Positions 34,089-43,658 of a stretch of 64,000 nucleotides of DNA are shown one piece after another; position 1 is the first letter of the stretch, and every line of letters begins with the position of its first letter. Under the pieces are notes generated by a model that saw nothing but the letters and a program-made list of their open reading frames with translations, did no database searches and was not told the origin of the DNA. The DNA is from Luxibacter massiliensis (GTDB taxonomy: Bacteria > Bacillota > Clostridia > Lachnospirales > Lachnospiraceae). The position numbers and the translations under genes are program-made. The DNA is taken from contig NZ_UWOE01000002.1 of NCBI RefSeq assembly GCF_900604355.1, positions 186,001 through 250,000 on the forward strand, given 5' to 3'.

Positions 34089-34114
34089 CACACCAAGAAG
34101 GAAGTGATACTGAT

Positions 34115-35512
34115 ATGAATAAGGGACGAATTGTGCAGGTCATGGGGCCTGTCGTTGATGTGGTTTTTGAGGATGGCAGCCTTCCTTTTATCAAGGATGC
34201 GCTTGAAGTTGAAAATAATGGTAAAAAGTGCATTATGGAAGTCGCCCAGCATCTGGGCAATAATGAAGTGCGCTGCCTGATGCTTGCAGCCAGTGAAGGC
34301 CTGCATAAGGATATGGAAGTGACAGCCACAGGATCAGGGATACAGGTACCTGTGGGGGCGCAGACACTGGGCAGGCTTTTTAATGTACTTGGAGAGACTA
34401 TTGATGATGGCCAGCCTATAGAAAATAGCGACAAATGGGTTATCCACAGGGATCCTCCCAGCTTTGAAGAACAGAGTCCTGTTATTGAAATATTGGAAAC
34501 GGGAATCAAGGTAATAGATCTTCTTGCCCCCTATGCAAAAGGGGGAAAAATAGGCCTGTTTGGGGGCGCAGGAGTGGGTAAGACAGTCCTGATACAGGAA
34601 CTTATCCGAAACATTGCGACGGAACACGGTGGATATTCTATTTTTACCGGAGTCGGGGAACGTTCCAGGGAAGGAAATGACCTATGGACCGAGATGAAGG
34701 AGTCGGGTGTGCTCGAAAAGACAGCGCTTGTCTTTGGGCAGATGAATGAGCCGCCGGGAGCCCGTATGAGAGTAGCGGAGACCGGACTGACAATGGCAGA
34801 ATATTTCCGGGATGAAGAACATCAGAATGTACTGCTGTTTATTGATAATATCTTCCGCTTTACTCAAGCAGGCTCTGAAGTTTCTGCTCTTCTTGGGCGT
34901 ATGCCGTCCGCCGTGGGATATCAGCCTACCCTGGCTACAGAAATGGGAGAATTGCAGGAGCGTATCGCTTCCACGAAGAATGGGTCTGTCACATCAGTAC
35001 AGGCAGTCTATGTGCCGGCAGACGACTTGACTGACCCTGCCCCAGCCACTACATTTGCACATTTGGATGCTACGACAGTGCTTTCCAGAAAAATAGTTGA
35101 GCAGGGAATTTATCCTGCAGTAGATCCGCTGGAATCTAATTCCCGTATTCTGGAGGCTGATATTGTGGGCGAAGAGCATTACCGTGTAGCCAACCAGGTG
35201 ACTGCTATTCTTCAGAAATATAAGGAACTGCAGGATATTATAGCCATACTGGGTATGGAAGAGTTATCGGATGAGGATAAGGCTACCGTTATGCGGGCCA
35301 GAAAAATACAGAGATTTTTGTCACAGCCGTTTTTTGTAGCTGAGACTTTCACTGGGATTCCAGGTAAGTATGTGCCTTTAAAAGAGACAATCCGAGGGTT
35401 TAAAATGATTATAGATGGCGAAATGGATCAATATCCTGAATCTGCGTTCTTCAATGTTGGAACCATAGAAGACGTAATCGAAAAGGCAAAGGCAGAAAAT
35501 GCCGGAGAATAG
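34115..35512 (+). CDS. atpD: F-type ATP synthase subunit beta
   Basis: A 465-residue catalytic subunit. P-loop GGAGVGKTVLIQELI, catalytic Glu in VGERSREGNDL, MNEPPGARMRV, and the DELSEED-like segment MEELSDEDK near the C-terminal domain. RBS AAGGAAGTGATACTGAT precedes ATG 34115. Length and motifs are fully standard. Confidence 0.98.
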   Translation: MNKGRIVQVMGPVVDVVFEDGSLPFIKDALEVENNGKKCIMEVAQHLGNNEVRCLMLAASEGLHKDMEVTATGSGIQVPVGAQTLGRLFNVLGETIDDGQPIENSDKWVIHRDPPSFEEQSPVIEILETGIKVIDLLAPYAKGGKIGLFGGAGVGKTVLIQELIRNIATEHGGYSIFTGVGERSREGNDLWTEMKESGVLEKTALVFGQMNEPPGARMRVAETGLTMAEYFRDEEHQNVLLFIDNIFRFTQAGSEVSALLGRMPSAVGYQPTLATEMGELQERIASTKNGSVTSVQAVYVPADDLTDPAPATTFAHLDATTVLSRKIVEQGIYPAVDPLESNSRILEADIVGEEHYRVANQVTAILQKYKELQDIIAILGMEELSDEDKATVMRARKIQRFLSQPFFVAETFTGIPGKYVPLKETIRGFKMIIDGEMDQYPESAFFNVGTIEDVIEKAKAENAGE

Positions 35513-35524
35513 AGGTGTACGCAT

Positions 35525-35941
35525 ATGGATACATTTAGTCTGAAAATAATTGCCAGTGACAGAATTTTCTATGATGGCCGCTGTAAAAAGCTGATACTTC
35601 CTGCTCCTGACGGAGAAAAGGGGATACTTGCAAATCATGAGAATATGGTGATTGCGGTGAATGTCGGCATTGCCAAAATGCAGCAAGGTGAAGGACAGTG
35701 GACAGAGATAGCAGTGGGCGATGGGTTTGCTGAGATAGTAAATAACCGTGTGACTATACTGGTAGATACGGCCGAGCGTCCAGAGGAGATTGATATACGG
35801 AGGGCAGAGGAGGCCAAGGAGCGCGCGGAGGAGCAGCTAAGGCAGAAACAGAGTACACAGGAATATCATCAGACCCAGTCTTCACTGGCAAGAGCCATGA
35901 ACCGGCTGAAGCTGTCCCAGGAGAAGCGTTGGAATCTATAG
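35525..35941 (+). CDS. atpC: F-type ATP synthase subunit epsilon
   Basis: A 138-residue subunit with an N-terminal beta sandwich (FSLKIIASDRIFYDG, LPAPDGEKGILANHENMV, GFAEIVNNRVTILVDTAERPEEID) and a C-terminal helical hairpin that can inhibit ATP hydrolysis. It is separated from atpD by 12 bases, with AGAGGTG as ribosome site, and closes the operon. Confidence 0.95.
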   Translation: MDTFSLKIIASDRIFYDGRCKKLILPAPDGEKGILANHENMVIAVNVGIAKMQQGEGQWTEIAVGDGFAEIVNNRVTILVDTAERPEEIDIRRAEEAKERAEEQLRQKQSTQEYHQTQSSLARAMNRLKLSQEKRWNL

Positions 35942-36082
35942 CAATAAAGAATACAATAGGAAGACACGGGGTGTTACCTGTAATTCAGGAAGGGGATTTC
36001 AGGAAAGAGCGGCTTTAGGTTTACGTCTGCCCGGCGGGATGCTGACGTATCCAATAAGGTTTGGCAAGGCCCGGTTTTTAGC

Positions 36083-36124
36083 AGCAGGACAGGATACAGT
36101 ATGTGTATTCTGCCCTGTTTTGTT
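36083..36124 (+). terminator. Terminator after the F-type ATPase operon
   Basis: CAGGACAGGATACA pairs imperfectly (one mismatch and a G-T pair) with TGTATTCTGCCCTG, followed by TTTTGTTT. The preceding 140 bases carry a CCAATAAGGT repeat tail near 36049 and nothing else recognisable. Confidence 0.6.
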
Positions 36125-36136
36125 TCCTATTCTAAC

Positions 36137-36165
36137 TTGCATTTTATAAAGGATTATACTACAAT
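36137..36165 (+). promoter_or_regulatory. Promoter of the GGDEF-EAL gene
   Basis: TTGCAT (36137-36142), 17-base spacer, TACAAT (36160-36165), about 70 bases before the ATG. Confidence 0.5.
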
Positions 36166-36239
36166 AACTATATCTGTACTATAAAAGAACAGACTATGAG
36201 GTGATTTTCGGTAAAGCTATAATCAGGGGAGAGAGATCC

Positions 36240-37859
36240 ATGAATGAAAAATATAAACAGCGTTCGATTATTGAGATTATGAATGACATCTTAAGCGCGA
36301 TACGTGATTATTATGATTCAGAGTATGCTTATTATATAGAGAAGGAAGAGGATGATATCCTCACAATTTATGAATGGTGCGCTGAGAATATCCCGTGGCA
36401 GCGGGATCGGATTAAGATGCTGGATGCAGAGCAGATCCCCCGGTGGATGAAACAGGAGATTACTGACACTACAGAAGAAAGTTACAGTATATTTCAGTCC
36501 CTGGGGGATAATGTAACTGCTATTCTGGCTGTTGTGAATGTCCATAGAGGAGGGTGCGACCTTTCCCTTATGCGGGCAGTAATCCCCTATATTTCTCAGG
36601 CCATAGTCATGCAGAAAATGCAGAAACAACAGGAATATCTGAGCTATCATGATGACTTGACCGGCCTTCTGAACAGGAATAGTTTCGTGGGATACATTGA
36701 AGAGGCTAAACACAAAGAGCTGAAATCTCTTGGCGCTTTATCAGCAGATATTAATGGTCTGAAGAATTTTAATAAAGAATTTGGCCGTGAATATGGGGAT
36801 GAGGTTGTTATCCGTGTAGGTGAAGTGTTAGAAGAATACTTCAGGGGAGCCATGGTTTTCCGCCTGACTGGGGATGAATACCTGGCCATTATGGAGAATG
36901 TGACTTACGACAGTTTTATGAAAAGAGTGCATGAAGCGCATACCAAGCTTGATAACATCAGTCTGGGCCTGGCTACAATGGGGTATGCTTGGGAGAAAAT
37001 AGATATTAATGTGGACAAGCTGGTTACAGATGCCGAGAATATGATGCGGGAGGAGAAGCAGAAGTACTATAAAAATCTGAAAAAGGGACACCATGAGCCA
37101 ATTATAAAACAGGATCTGCTGGAGGATATTAAGCAGGGGAATTTTATCGTATGTTTTGTACCCCGGGTGGACGTGGCAGCTGAAGAGGTGGTAGGCGCAG
37201 AGGCTGTGGTGCGTTATCATCATAAGGATTTAGGGATTGTGGATCCCGGCAAATATATAACGCTCCTGGAGGAAACCAGGCTGTCCCATTATCTGGATTT
37301 GTATGTGTTCGAGGAGGTCTGTAAGACTCTCAGAAGATGGGAGATGGAGGATATGCCGATGCTGTCCGTATCCGTAAATTTTGCGGGGACAACGCTGCGG
37401 CAGGGAGATATTGCAGAGAAGATGATGGCGCTGGTGGAGAAGTACCATGTATCCTGTGAGTATCTTGAGATCGAAGTGTCTGAGTCTAATTTAGCCATGA
37501 ACCAGGAGATGCTGGCTGAGACAAGTAATAAAATCAGGAAAGAGAATATACGGGTGACCCTAGATCATTTTGGGGCCAAGAATTCCAGTGTTTCGATTTT
37601 GTCGATCATGGAATTCGACGGACTTAAACTTGACCGGAGCCTGGTAACTAATATAGTGGGGAACCGCCGCAGCCAGGTGGTGGCTAAGGCTATTATTGAT
37701 GTATGCAGCCAGTTAGGGGTGCATGTGGCTGCATCAGGAGTAGAGACACAAGACCAACTGAATGTATTAAAGGAGCTGGGGTGTGAATACGCCCAGGGGA
37801 CATTGTTTAATAAACCCATAAAAATAGACACATTTGAAGTGCGTTATATGAGGGGGTAG
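36240..37859 (+). CDS. Degenerate GGDEF-EAL domain protein
   Basis: As the start I take MNEKYKQRS… or the in-frame earlier codons; ATG 36240 has AGGGGAGAG upstream. Residues 1-150 resemble a GAF-like sensory domain. The GGDEF domain has SYHDDLTGLLNR but the active-site loop reads RLTGDEYL instead of GGDEF. The EAL domain keeps the first Glu (GAEAVVRY), the Asn of SVNFAG, LEIEVSES and LKLDRSLV, but DDFG is changed to LDHFG and AEGVET to ASGVET, which removes metal-binding acids. It is probably a c-di-GMP effector or a regulatory remnant rather than an active cyclase or phosphodiesterase. No membrane segment is seen. Confidence 0.85.
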   Translation: MNEKYKQRSIIEIMNDILSAIRDYYDSEYAYYIEKEEDDILTIYEWCAENIPWQRDRIKMLDAEQIPRWMKQEITDTTEESYSIFQSLGDNVTAILAVVNVHRGGCDLSLMRAVIPYISQAIVMQKMQKQQEYLSYHDDLTGLLNRNSFVGYIEEAKHKELKSLGALSADINGLKNFNKEFGREYGDEVVIRVGEVLEEYFRGAMVFRLTGDEYLAIMENVTYDSFMKRVHEAHTKLDNISLGLATMGYAWEKIDINVDKLVTDAENMMREEKQKYYKNLKKGHHEPIIKQDLLEDIKQGNFIVCFVPRVDVAAEEVVGAEAVVRYHHKDLGIVDPGKYITLLEETRLSHYLDLYVFEEVCKTLRRWEMEDMPMLSVSVNFAGTTLRQGDIAEKMMALVEKYHVSCEYLEIEVSESNLAMNQEMLAETSNKIRKENIRVTLDHFGAKNSSVSILSIMEFDGLKLDRSLVTNIVGNRRSQVVAKAIIDVCSQLGVHVAASGVETQDQLNVLKELGCEYAQGTLFNKPIKIDTFEVRYMRG

Positions 37860-37879
37860 GGAACTGGAGAATCTAGTCT

Positions 37880-38509
37880 ATGATAAAGACATGGATTGCG
37901 GATATCAGGCCTTTATGTGATCCGGACCGTTATATGCAATATTATAAAAACCTGCCGGATTTTAGAAAAGAGAAAGCAAGAAGGATACAGCAGCATAAAG
38001 GTAAGATGCAGAGCATCGGGGCCTGGTCACTTTTGGAAATGATAAGAAAAGAATATGGCATAACGGATGAAGCAGCATTTAATCTTTCTCATTCGGGAGA
38101 TTATGTGCTGTGTTCTGTTGATATACAATGCCGTGCCGGAATACTCGCCGGATGTGATATAGAACAGATAAAAGATGCTGACATAAAGGTAGCACAGCGG
38201 TTTTTTTGTCCCTCTGAATATGAAGAAATCATGAGACAGCCAGGGAAAGCCGAGAGGGATGACAGATTTTACCGTTTCTGGGTATTAAAAGAGAGTTTTA
38301 TGAAGGCTACCAGGATGGGCATGGCGTTGGATATGAGAAGTTTTGAGATTCAGCTTGCAGACCCTCCCGTCCTGCTCAGGAAGCCAGAGAGATTTAGAGA
38401 GCCTTATTATTACAGGGAGTATGCGTTGCCCCATATTCCTTATAAGATAGCCATATGTTCCACTGACAGAGTAATAGATTCTGAAATACAAACGGAGTTG
38501 AAATTATGA
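37880..38509 (+). CDS. 4'-phosphopantetheinyl transferase, Sfp type
   Basis: A 209-residue enzyme that attaches the CoA phosphopantetheine arm to carrier proteins. The magnesium-binding motif GCDIEQI and the FYRFWVLKESFMKA motif are both present, with FNLSHSGDYVLCS in front as in Sfp-type enzymes. No polyketide or peptide synthetase genes are nearby; targets could be a fatty acid or siderophore-like carrier elsewhere. ATGA overlap with the next gene. Confidence 0.93.
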   Translation: MIKTWIADIRPLCDPDRYMQYYKNLPDFRKEKARRIQQHKGKMQSIGAWSLLEMIRKEYGITDEAAFNLSHSGDYVLCSVDIQCRAGILAGCDIEQIKDADIKVAQRFFCPSEYEEIMRQPGKAERDDRFYRFWVLKESFMKATRMGMALDMRSFEIQLADPPVLLRKPERFREPYYYREYALPHIPYKIAICSTDRVIDSEIQTELKL

Positions 38510-39300
38510 GTATGAAAATACACTGGAAGATAAAGAGAGCTTTAATCCTTGGAGGTGTGGCAGGGGGGATATTGGGAATGCTCCTAACCTTCGCGGCGGC
38601 CAGCAAGGCGCTTGACAAGAAGGAAGCATCCATGGCAGCCACTAAAAAGACCTGGACAGCTGAAAAGAAAAAGTTGGAGGGACAGTTAGAAAAGAAAAAA
38701 ACGGTGGAGGCGGCCGCTACACTTTCCACAGAAGAACCGGATGACTGGGCACTTATATTAGTCAATGGGGATCACCCATTGGATCAGAAGTATACACCGG
38801 ATCTGGCAGAAGTGGCCACTGGATTTTCGGTGGACTCCAGAATTGCAGAGGACGCTAAAAATATGTTGTCTGACGCGGCCCAGGCAGGGCTAAGTATGCA
38901 TATCTGTTCAGCATATCGTTCTTATGAGGAACAGAAGACTGTTTTTAATGAGACTATGCAGACATGGGTGGATCAGGGAAACAGCTATGTGGATGCCTAT
39001 ACAGAGACCAGTAAATCTGTTGCAGTGCCTGGCTACAGTGAGCACGCCACAGGATTGGCTATGGATATTACATCCGAGGGATACCAGGAACTGGATGAAA
39101 AGCAGGCAGAAACTGCGGAGGCAAAATGGCTGGCAGAGAATTGCTATAAATATGGTTTTATTCTCCGCTATCCTTCAGATAAGTCAGATATCACCGGAAT
39201 TGTTTATGAACCCTGGCATTACAGATATGTTGGGAAAGAGGTGGCGAAAGAGATAAAGGAGCAGGGGGTGACACTGGAGGAATATTTGGGTGTCGCATAG
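38506..39300 (+). CDS. VanY-type D-Ala-D-Ala carboxypeptidase (M15B)
   Basis: A 264-residue secreted or membrane-anchored peptidase. One N-terminal membrane segment (ALILGGVAGGILGMLLTFAAA) is followed by a Lys-rich coiled stretch. The catalytic domain has ICSAYRSYEEQ, the zinc motif SEHATGLAMDI and EPWHYRYVG, supplying His, Asp and His ligands. It trims cell-wall peptides. It shares an operon with the phosphopantetheinyl transferase by overlap, an association without obvious functional logic. Confidence 0.94.
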   Translation: MSMKIHWKIKRALILGGVAGGILGMLLTFAAASKALDKKEASMAATKKTWTAEKKKLEGQLEKKKTVEAAATLSTEEPDDWALILVNGDHPLDQKYTPDLAEVATGFSVDSRIAEDAKNMLSDAAQAGLSMHICSAYRSYEEQKTVFNETMQTWVDQGNSYVDAYTETSKSVAVPGYSEHATGLAMDITSEGYQELDEKQAETAEAKWLAENCYKYGFILRYPSDKSDITGIVYEPWHYRYVGKEVAKEIKEQGVTLEEYLGVA

Positions 39301-39443
39301 TGCAGAATCTGTCTCTGTAAAGCGCCGTAATAAATTTAATATCATTCATGGATAGAGCATACCTAAAAACCGTTATTTTTAAGATAAGGTATCGCAAAGT
39401 GTCCAATTAGATAATTGAGTGACATCCTCGCTCTATATAAATG

Positions 39444-39490
39444 AAAAATCGGGAAGAAATCTTTAATTGTGGATTTCTTCCCGATTTTTT
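39444..39490 (+). terminator. Strong terminator after the VanY-type gene
   Basis: AAATCGGGAAGAAATC pairs with GATTTCTTCCCGATTT, loop of about 10 bases, ending in a T-run (39485-39490). Confidence 0.9.
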
Positions 39491-39669
39491 CAGACAAAAG
39501 TATATTTGTTTGCACAGGCTTTTGCAACGCCCCCAGACCATAAGGATGAATTTTAGGCGTGCTTTATTTTTAGTATGCCTAATCAGCGTCCAAATTTTGT
39601 TATAGTGAACGTTTGGAGGGGTAGCCGGGGATAAATGTTTTCCGGGCCCGGGTTATAAAGAATATAACA

Positions 39670-39698
39670 TTGACGCAACTTTATTGATTTGATAAAAT
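39670..39698 (+). promoter_or_regulatory. Sigma-A promoter of the HTH gene
   Basis: TTGACG (39670-39675), 17-base spacer, TAAAAT (39693-39698), about 75 bases before the ATG. Confidence 0.65.
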
Positions 39699-39776
39699 AG
39701 AAAAAGATGGGTTTATGAAGAAATTATATAGTTTCTATTTAGGAGTATAGTATTAATTAGACTAAGGAGGAGGATC

Positions 39777-40679
39777 ATGCAAGATCTTACATTCGGAGAA
39801 CAAGTCAAAATTATCCTTGGCCGAAAAGGGATGACTATTAAAGAACTGGCAGAGATTATTGAAGGAAGGACAGGCAAAAAAATGTCCAGGCAGAATCTGA
39901 CACAGCGTCTGGGGAGGGACAATTTCCAGGAGCAGGATATGCGCATGATTGCAAATATCCTGGGTTGCTCTTTTCATCTAAGTATACTTATGGAAGGACA
40001 GGCGGTATCTCCTGTACAGACAGATATATCCCCAGAAAAAAGACAGATAAAGGAAGAGCTTAAAAGCAGGCAAACCATAAATGAAGAGACAGAGGCGCCC
40101 CAACATGGTAGGGACAGACAGGATGAGACAGAGGCTCATTCAAAGCCTGTACAGGGGACGGGAGTAAGAGAGACTGATATCACAATTGGGGAGCTTTATA
40201 AAATTCATGAGGAGTTGTCTGAACTGGAAGAAAACGCGCAGATGGGGGAGCCTGCTGAGACGATTAAGGAAGAATTGGAAAAGCAGGCCGAAGAAAACGA
40301 GGAGAAGCTCCATACAGAGGGGATTTTTCTCAGGACAAATAAGTCTGCGGGAGAGGAAGAAGGGAGAGCGGCATTTGTAAGGAGACCTGGCAATATTACT
40401 TCACGGGGCGTCTCCGGTGAGACCGATGATTTTGAACCTGTGATCAAACATGAAGATGCGGAGGAGGACTTAGAGATCGGCGAGATGAATCCGTATACAG
40501 GGCGTGAATATCAATCCAACAGTGTCCGTATGCATCCAAGCAGGATTGGTTATGTCCAGGTGTATAACCGCGACGGCCATAAGTGGACAGACATGACAGA
40601 ATGGGCATTCTTAGGATACCAGGAACGGAAAAAGGCATTGCTGGGGAAGGATTACGAGCCGCCCATCTATCTTGATTAA
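39777..40679 (+). CDS. Hypothetical protein with N-terminal helix-turn-helix
   Basis: A 300-residue protein. Residues 1-75 form a lambda-repressor-like helix-turn-helix (GMTIKELAEIIEGRTGKKMSRQNLTQRLG). Residues 80-230 are acidic and low-complexity, probably unstructured. The last 60 residues are compact and aromatic-rich (NPYTGREYQSNSVRMHPSRIGYVQVYN, KWTDMTEWAFLGYQERK), suggesting a conserved domain. AGGAGGAGG precedes ATG 39777. It precedes the dGTPase gene by about 40 bases. I do not recognise its family. Confidence 0.75.
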   Translation: MQDLTFGEQVKIILGRKGMTIKELAEIIEGRTGKKMSRQNLTQRLGRDNFQEQDMRMIANILGCSFHLSILMEGQAVSPVQTDISPEKRQIKEELKSRQTINEETEAPQHGRDRQDETEAHSKPVQGTGVRETDITIGELYKIHEELSELEENAQMGEPAETIKEELEKQAEENEEKLHTEGIFLRTNKSAGEEEGRAAFVRRPGNITSRGVSGETDDFEPVIKHEDAEEDLEIGEMNPYTGREYQSNSVRMHPSRIGYVQVYNRDGHKWTDMTEWAFLGYQERKKALLGKDYEPPIYLD

Positions 40680-40722
40680 GAGAAGGGCGGCTGCATATCT
40701 GGAGAAATAAATGGAGGATACT

Positions 40723-42135
40723 ATGGACTGGGGTACATTACTTTCAACAAAAAGAATGCGGGAAGGATTAAATGTCCAGAAGGCGAAAACGACAGACTTG
40801 CGGAGTGAATTTGAGAAAGACTATCATAGAATTATTGGAAGCGCATCCTTTCGCCGGCTTCAGGATAAGACGCAGGTATTTCCGCTGGATAAGAGCGATT
40901 TTATACGGACGAGGCTGACACATTCCCTGGAAGTTTCCTCTCTCGGGAAGTCTTTGGGGCAGAACATTGGAGAGAGTATTATTTCAGAGAAAAAGGACCC
41001 AGGTTTTACCGGGCAGATGAAGGCGGATATCTGCCATATCCTGGAGTGTGCGGGACTGATCCATGATATCGGGAACCCCCCGTTCGGACATTTTGGCGAG
41101 ATGGCTATCAGAGATTGGTTTCGCAGGAACCTTTCCCTGCTAAATTTCTCTGGAAAAACTGCAAAGGAAATGCTGACTCCTCAGATGCGGGAAGATTTTT
41201 ATAATTTCGAAGGAAATGCGCAGGCTTTGCGGCTCGTGACCAGACTGCACTATCTGGTAGATGAAAATGGAATGAATCTGACCTACGCCCTTTTAAATAC
41301 AATTATAAAGTATCCAGTTCCCTCTACAGGGATTGCCCCAGGCACTGGAAATATCAAGGATAAAAAAATGGGGTATTATTACGCTGACCGGGATATTTTC
41401 CGGGCAGTTTCAGCGGCTACGGGAACGGGAAATAACCGCCACCCCCTTACATATATTTTGGAGGCAGCGGACGATTTGGCATATAAGACTGCAGATATTG
41501 AGGATGCGTTTGTAAAAGGCTTTATTTCTTACCATACTCTGGAACAGGAGTTAAAGAGGCTCAAAGAGGCCGGGCAAAATGATAGCTTTGATGGGCTGGG
41601 TATTCTTCAAAGACTGTACCAGAGGGGCGCCGACAAGCAGATAGCAAACCCAGAGTCCTATGCAGTAAAAAATTGGATTATCCGTGTACAGGGGTTTCTG
41701 ATTAGCTGCGCAACTTTTGGGTTTACATCTAATTACAATGCAATAATGGCTGGAACCTTCAAAAAGGATTTGTTCTATGGGACAGTCGGGGAGAAACTAA
41801 TGGATTTACTGGGCGAGATGGCATACAGATATGTGTTCTCTTCCAGGGAGATCTATAAGATGGAGGTCACGGAGGCCGTTATTTTAGATTTTCTGATGGA
41901 TAAACTGTCCCATGCCGTGCTGTATTATGACACAGATAAGAAGATGGATTCGATAGACAGAAGGATTATTTCTTTTATTTCAGATAATTATAAAAATGCC
42001 TACAAGAACCAGGCACAGGGCAAAGACGAGGCAGAGAAACTTTATCTCCGATTGCTGTTGGTGACGGATTATGTCTGCGGGATGACTGACAGCTATGCTA
42101 AACGCCTTTATCAAGAAATGAACGGGATTATTTGA
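40723..42135 (+). CDS. dgt: Deoxyguanosinetriphosphate triphosphohydrolase-like protein
   Basis: A 470-residue HD-domain enzyme that cleaves dNTPs to nucleosides and triphosphate. The HD metal residues lie in TRLTHSLEVSSLG, CAGLIHDIGNPPFGHFGE and ILEAADDLAYKTADIEDA; SASFRRLQDKTQVF is the family's early motif. ATG 40723 has GGAGG six bases upstream, but ATG 40711 is also possible. Followed by a terminator. Confidence 0.93.
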   Translation: MDWGTLLSTKRMREGLNVQKAKTTDLRSEFEKDYHRIIGSASFRRLQDKTQVFPLDKSDFIRTRLTHSLEVSSLGKSLGQNIGESIISEKKDPGFTGQMKADICHILECAGLIHDIGNPPFGHFGEMAIRDWFRRNLSLLNFSGKTAKEMLTPQMREDFYNFEGNAQALRLVTRLHYLVDENGMNLTYALLNTIIKYPVPSTGIAPGTGNIKDKKMGYYYADRDIFRAVSAATGTGNNRHPLTYILEAADDLAYKTADIEDAFVKGFISYHTLEQELKRLKEAGQNDSFDGLGILQRLYQRGADKQIANPESYAVKNWIIRVQGFLISCATFGFTSNYNAIMAGTFKKDLFYGTVGEKLMDLLGEMAYRYVFSSREIYKMEVTEAVILDFLMDKLSHAVLYYDTDKKMDSIDRRIISFISDNYKNAYKNQAQGKDEAEKLYLRLLLVTDYVCGMTDSYAKRLYQEMNGII

Positions 42136-42227
42136 TTAATAGAAAAGTCTTGCTGGGATGGAAGGGCGGCTGACGGCATAGGACATTAGCTGCCTTTAGT
42201 ACATTATTTTAGGAATAACCTGTTTAT

Positions 42228-42277
42228 GGGCATGTATGAGGGTGTACCTTAGGGTATCTCTTCATACATGCCCTTTT
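42228..42277 (+). terminator. Terminator after dgt
   Basis: GGGCATGTATGA (42228-42239) pairs with TCATACATGCCC (42262-42273) and is followed by TTTT. The loop carries GGTGTACCTTAGGGTA. Confidence 0.75.
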
Positions 42278-42375
42278 GGCTGAAGCTGTACTTGGGGAAG
42301 CGGGACTTTGGATATGCTTTGTCCCGGTGTGCACTTTGGTATCTCTTTAAAGGACTGAAATAGGAAAAGGCACGG

Positions 42376-43518
42376 TCAGCGTATATAGCGGCACCAGTGT
42401 CCGAAGTTTTCGCAGTCTTCTTTTTCGTCCGGTGAGAGTTCCAGTTTATCTTTATAATTTTTAGTAAACTGCGGAAAGCCAAAGAGTTCTGCGGCCCGTG
42501 CTTCCCTGGCAGAATATACGCCTGGGACTCCCAGCCAATGGTGGCCATCCTCCTCGACTAGCAGCAGATGGTTGTAGTTATGATACCCATGCATCAGAAA
42601 GCTGTTGTTGGCTAGGTTCCAATGCCTGCGGGGAAGGGCCGAAAGCTGTGAACGCTGGATTTTTTGTATGCTGCAGTCAGATTCCTGAGATGCAGGCTGT
42701 GACAATTCAGAAGTTTCAGCTTCAGGTTTTTCTGTGGCTTTAGGCTGGGATGCCTGTGGTTCTGCAATAGTAGTGCTCTTATGTGGGTTATCAGGTATAT
42801 TTGAGGCTAGAATCTCTGCTTCAGGAGTGTCAGATATACCTATGTCAGAGGCTGATAAGTTTTGGGTATTTGAAAAGCCGTCTCCTTCCAATGGTGTGTC
42901 TGTGCCAGCAGGGATGGCTTCCTCGAGAGCGGGAGCGTTTTCCCCGGATGGGGTACTTATTTCTGCTGGCGGCAAGACTGCCGACAGTGGTTTACTGTTT
43001 GCTGCGGCTGTCTCAGGGGAGGAAATTTTTTGTGGCTGGAGGGCCTTTTTAGCAGATTCTTCATCAGGACTGGATATACCGCCGGGCGCCGGACCGATTT
43101 CATCTGAAAAACTTTGTGGGGGCTGCTGATCTGGCTTGGCAGGACTGTGGAGCAAACTAGTATCAAAGGTGCTCCCCTCCGAAAGTGCCGCGTAAAACTG
43201 CCCTCCCGCTGTTTTAAGGAAGAAACCATCTATTTCTTCTAGTTTCCGATTGCTGGGGAGCTGATTTTCGGAAAATACAATTCTGGCTGAGACAGACTTG
43301 TTCATACAGTTTATTTCATCTATCATTTGAAAAATACATGAAGAGTCCTGGTTATAGAACGCGAAAAATTTTATCGTGTTCTCAGGATTTACAGGAACAT
43401 TGCGGATTTGGATCTGCATAGAGCAAGAGTGATAGCTCCGGGAAATTTTGAGAAACCCTACATTGCGTAGTTTCCTATTATTTTCGTATTCATATAAGTA
43501 ACAGATACCGGGATTCAT
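42376..43518 (-). CDS. Hypothetical protein, two conserved ends and a Pro/Ser-rich linker
   Basis: A 380-residue protein. Residues 1-110 look like a folded beta-rich domain (MNPGICYLYEYENNRKLRNVGFLKI, QIQIRNVPVNPENTIKFFAFY). Residues 125-290 are Pro, Ser, Glu and Ala-rich. The last 80 residues form a second compact domain (HWNLANNSFLMHGYHNYNHLLLVE, WLGVPGVYSAREARAAELFGFPQF, ENFGHWCRYIR). This arrangement is seen in Lachnospiraceae proteins of the DUF6128 type, from memory only. ATG 43518 follows AGAGGTG; the GTG-type start at 43548 is less likely. Function unknown. Confidence 0.75.
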   Translation of the reverse strand: MNPGICYLYEYENNRKLRNVGFLKISRSYHSCSMQIQIRNVPVNPENTIKFFAFYNQDSSCIFQMIDEINCMNKSVSARIVFSENQLPSNRKLEEIDGFFLKTAGGQFYAALSEGSTFDTSLLHSPAKPDQQPPQSFSDEIGPAPGGISSPDEESAKKALQPQKISSPETAAANSKPLSAVLPPAEISTPSGENAPALEEAIPAGTDTPLEGDGFSNTQNLSASDIGISDTPEAEILASNIPDNPHKSTTIAEPQASQPKATEKPEAETSELSQPASQESDCSIQKIQRSQLSALPRRHWNLANNSFLMHGYHNYNHLLLVEEDGHHWLGVPGVYSAREARAAELFGFPQFTKNYKDKLELSPDEKEDCENFGHWCRYIR

Positions 43519-43658
43519 ATAACACCTCTGGCCTTGTCTTTCTTTCACTCTAATTTATTCCGCAATATTTTGAAAAAGAACATAAGATGTGCTAAATTAT
43601 TAGAAGAAACTTAGAAATATGGAAGAATGTATTTAAAGGCATAAAGGCGGGACAGATT

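Larger units (their letters stand above)
39301..39776. other. Intergenic region with terminator and promoter
   Basis: About 475 bases: an unannotated AT-rich start, a strong terminator (39444-39490), about 150 bases without recognisable features, and a good promoter (39670-39698). Confidence 0.6.
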
